Program-made: the position numbers and the translations under genes | Source: Bacillota bacterium | GTDB taxonomy: Bacteria > Bacillota > Clostridia > Peptostreptococcales > Anaerovoracaceae | Assembly (NCBI GenBank): GCA_017442785.1 | Contig: JAFRZB010000007.1 | Location: forward strand, 1 to 42,372 | Direction of reading: 5' to 3' | Length of the DNA stretch: 42,372 nucleotides | Shown: piece by piece, positions 41,543 through 42,372 of the stretch | Layout of the letters: each line of letters starts with the position of its first letter | Numbering within the stretch: position 1 is the first letter of the stretch | The notes under the pieces: model-generated | The model's input: the letters and a program-made list of their open reading frames with translations, nothing else | Database searches by the model: none | What the model was told of the DNA's origin: nothing

Positions 41543-42202
41543 ATGGATACCGTAATGATCACATGCAGAACGCTCGAAACAGAAGTGCGCCGTGCCATGA
41601 ATAACACCGGCCGCTTTTTGCCGGTAACATACCTGGAGTCGGGCCTGCACACCCGCCCCAGGAAGCTCACGGACGCTTTGACAGAGCTCTTCCGGGAGGT
41701 AAAGGCGGACAGAGTGCTCCTCTGCATAGGGCAGTGCGGAAACGCCCTGATGGGCATTCGCGCCGGAGATTTCGAGATGATCTCCCCCAAGGTGGACGAC
41801 TGCCTGTCGCTCCTCATAGGATCCACAAGAAAAAAGACCAACATCTCCTTTAAGGACAGGGCCTTCTTCATAACCAGCGGCTGGCTTAAGGGCGAGAGCA
41901 CCATCATGAGCGAGTTCAAACGCCTCTGCGACGAGTACGACGCTGAGCTTGCGCTGGAGATAATTGGCGACATGTACGCCAACTACAGGACCATTGGTCT
42001 CGTGGATACCGGGACATCCCCCATGGATGAGCTGTTCGAGAAGACCGAAGAGCTTACCAGGCTCCTGGGCTTTGAACGGAAGGTCTACCCGGGCACCACG
42101 GATTACATAGAACAGCTCCTTACCGGGCCGTGGAACACCGACAGATTCGTCATCAAAAAGCCTTTCGAGACCATAACTTCAGAGGACTACGAGGGCATGT
42201 AG
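41543..42202 (+). CDS. DUF1638-family protein
   Basis: This 219-residue cytoplasmic protein has the DUF1638 pattern: VMITCRTLETEV at the N terminus, a conserved CIGQCGNALMGIRAG cysteine-containing segment near 70-84, and ITSGWLKGESTIM, PVDTGTSPMD-like (LVDTGTSPMDELF) motifs. The family is often found with corrinoid-dependent methyltransferase genes in methanogens and anaerobes; its function is unknown. ATG 41543 with AGGAGG 10 nt upstream is chosen over a TTG at 41495. It is divergent from radA. Confidence 0.82.
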   Translation: MDTVMITCRTLETEVRRAMNNTGRFLPVTYLESGLHTRPRKLTDALTELFREVKADRVLLCIGQCGNALMGIRAGDFEMISPKVDDCLSLLIGSTRKKTNISFKDRAFFITSGWLKGESTIMSEFKRLCDEYDAELALEIIGDMYANYRTIGLVDTGTSPMDELFEKTEELTRLLGFERKVYPGTTDYIEQLLTGPWNTDRFVIKKPFETITSEDYEGM

Positions 42203-42242
42203 AAGGCAGGCCGCAGAGATAGCGTAAACATGGAAATCGGTG

Positions 42243-42372
42243 CCACCCGTAAAACGGGTGGTTCGAACCGGGGCTGTAAGCCCCTGACACTGACCCGCGC
42301 CTAAAGACGCGGGTTTTTCACTTCGTTCAAAAGCCTCAGTGTCCTTGTCACTTTGGCCGCCCCTGAAGGGGC
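42243..42372 (+). repeat. Multi-hairpin structured repeat, truncated by the window end
   Basis: Four hairpins follow one another: CCACCCGT/ACGGGTGG (42243-42261), GGGGCT/AGCCCC (42270-42284), ACCCGCG/CGCGGGT plus TTTT (42293-42318), and GCCCC/GGGGC (42359-42372). GACACTGA (42286) pairs with TCAGTGTC (42336), enclosing the third. Such conserved structure resembles an end of an IS200/IS605-type element or a HEARO/omega-RNA-like RNA, but no associated gene is in view. Confidence 0.45.

Overview
The window looks like a chromosomal segment of an anaerobic member of the Clostridia (Bacillota). The housekeeping order carD - PIN/TRAM membrane protein - ispDF - proS - cysS - mrnC - rlmB - sigH, next to radA and an OmpR-type two-component pair, is typical of that class. 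Chromosomal genes have moderate GC with frequent AGG and ATA codons; I cannot name a species. Two stretches (about 1.3-12.6 kb and 12.6-14.6 kb) are visibly more AT-rich and are imported.

Layout. 1-140: edge of an IS3-family insertion sequence. 179-1048 (minus): a preQ1-I riboswitch, queT and a DUF4298 gene. 1188-1263: tRNA-Thr(GGT), the attachment site for imported DNA. 1219-12611: an integrative mobilizable element bounded by a perfect 75-bp repeat of the tRNA 3' half plus its terminator. It carries a tyrosine integrase, an excisionase-like protein, a RepA-like ATPase with an iteron-like array, MobC, a MOBP-type relaxase, a probable oriT, and cargo (LysR regulator, secreted protein, small membrane protein, DUF6076-like protein, AlbA_2-type ATP-binding protein). 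It has no conjugation machinery, so it would need a helper. 12537-14665: a second, integrase-less segment ending in a third copy of the tRNA 3' half and carrying one lipoprotein with a metallopeptidase motif. The tRNA gene is thus followed by two elements in tandem.

14807-29701: chromosomal metabolic genes. These are an MBL-fold hydrolase, two divergent paralogous FAD-dependent oxidoreductases, an XRE regulator, a nitrilase-family amidohydrolase with AzlCD, a UroD-family protein with a GPH-type transporter, and divergently a PucR-type regulator with an SDR and a domain-permuted GH3 glycosidase. The UroD/GPH and PucR/SDR/GH3 groups share a control region and look like an undescribed catabolic locus for a glycosylated, possibly methylated, substrate (inference).

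29744-41422 (minus): the housekeeping block (stationary-phase/sporulation sigma factor, rRNA processing, two tRNA synthetases, isoprenoid synthesis, CarD, sensor kinase/response regulator, RadA). 41543-42202: a DUF1638 gene. The window ends in a multi-hairpin structured repeat that is cut by the boundary.
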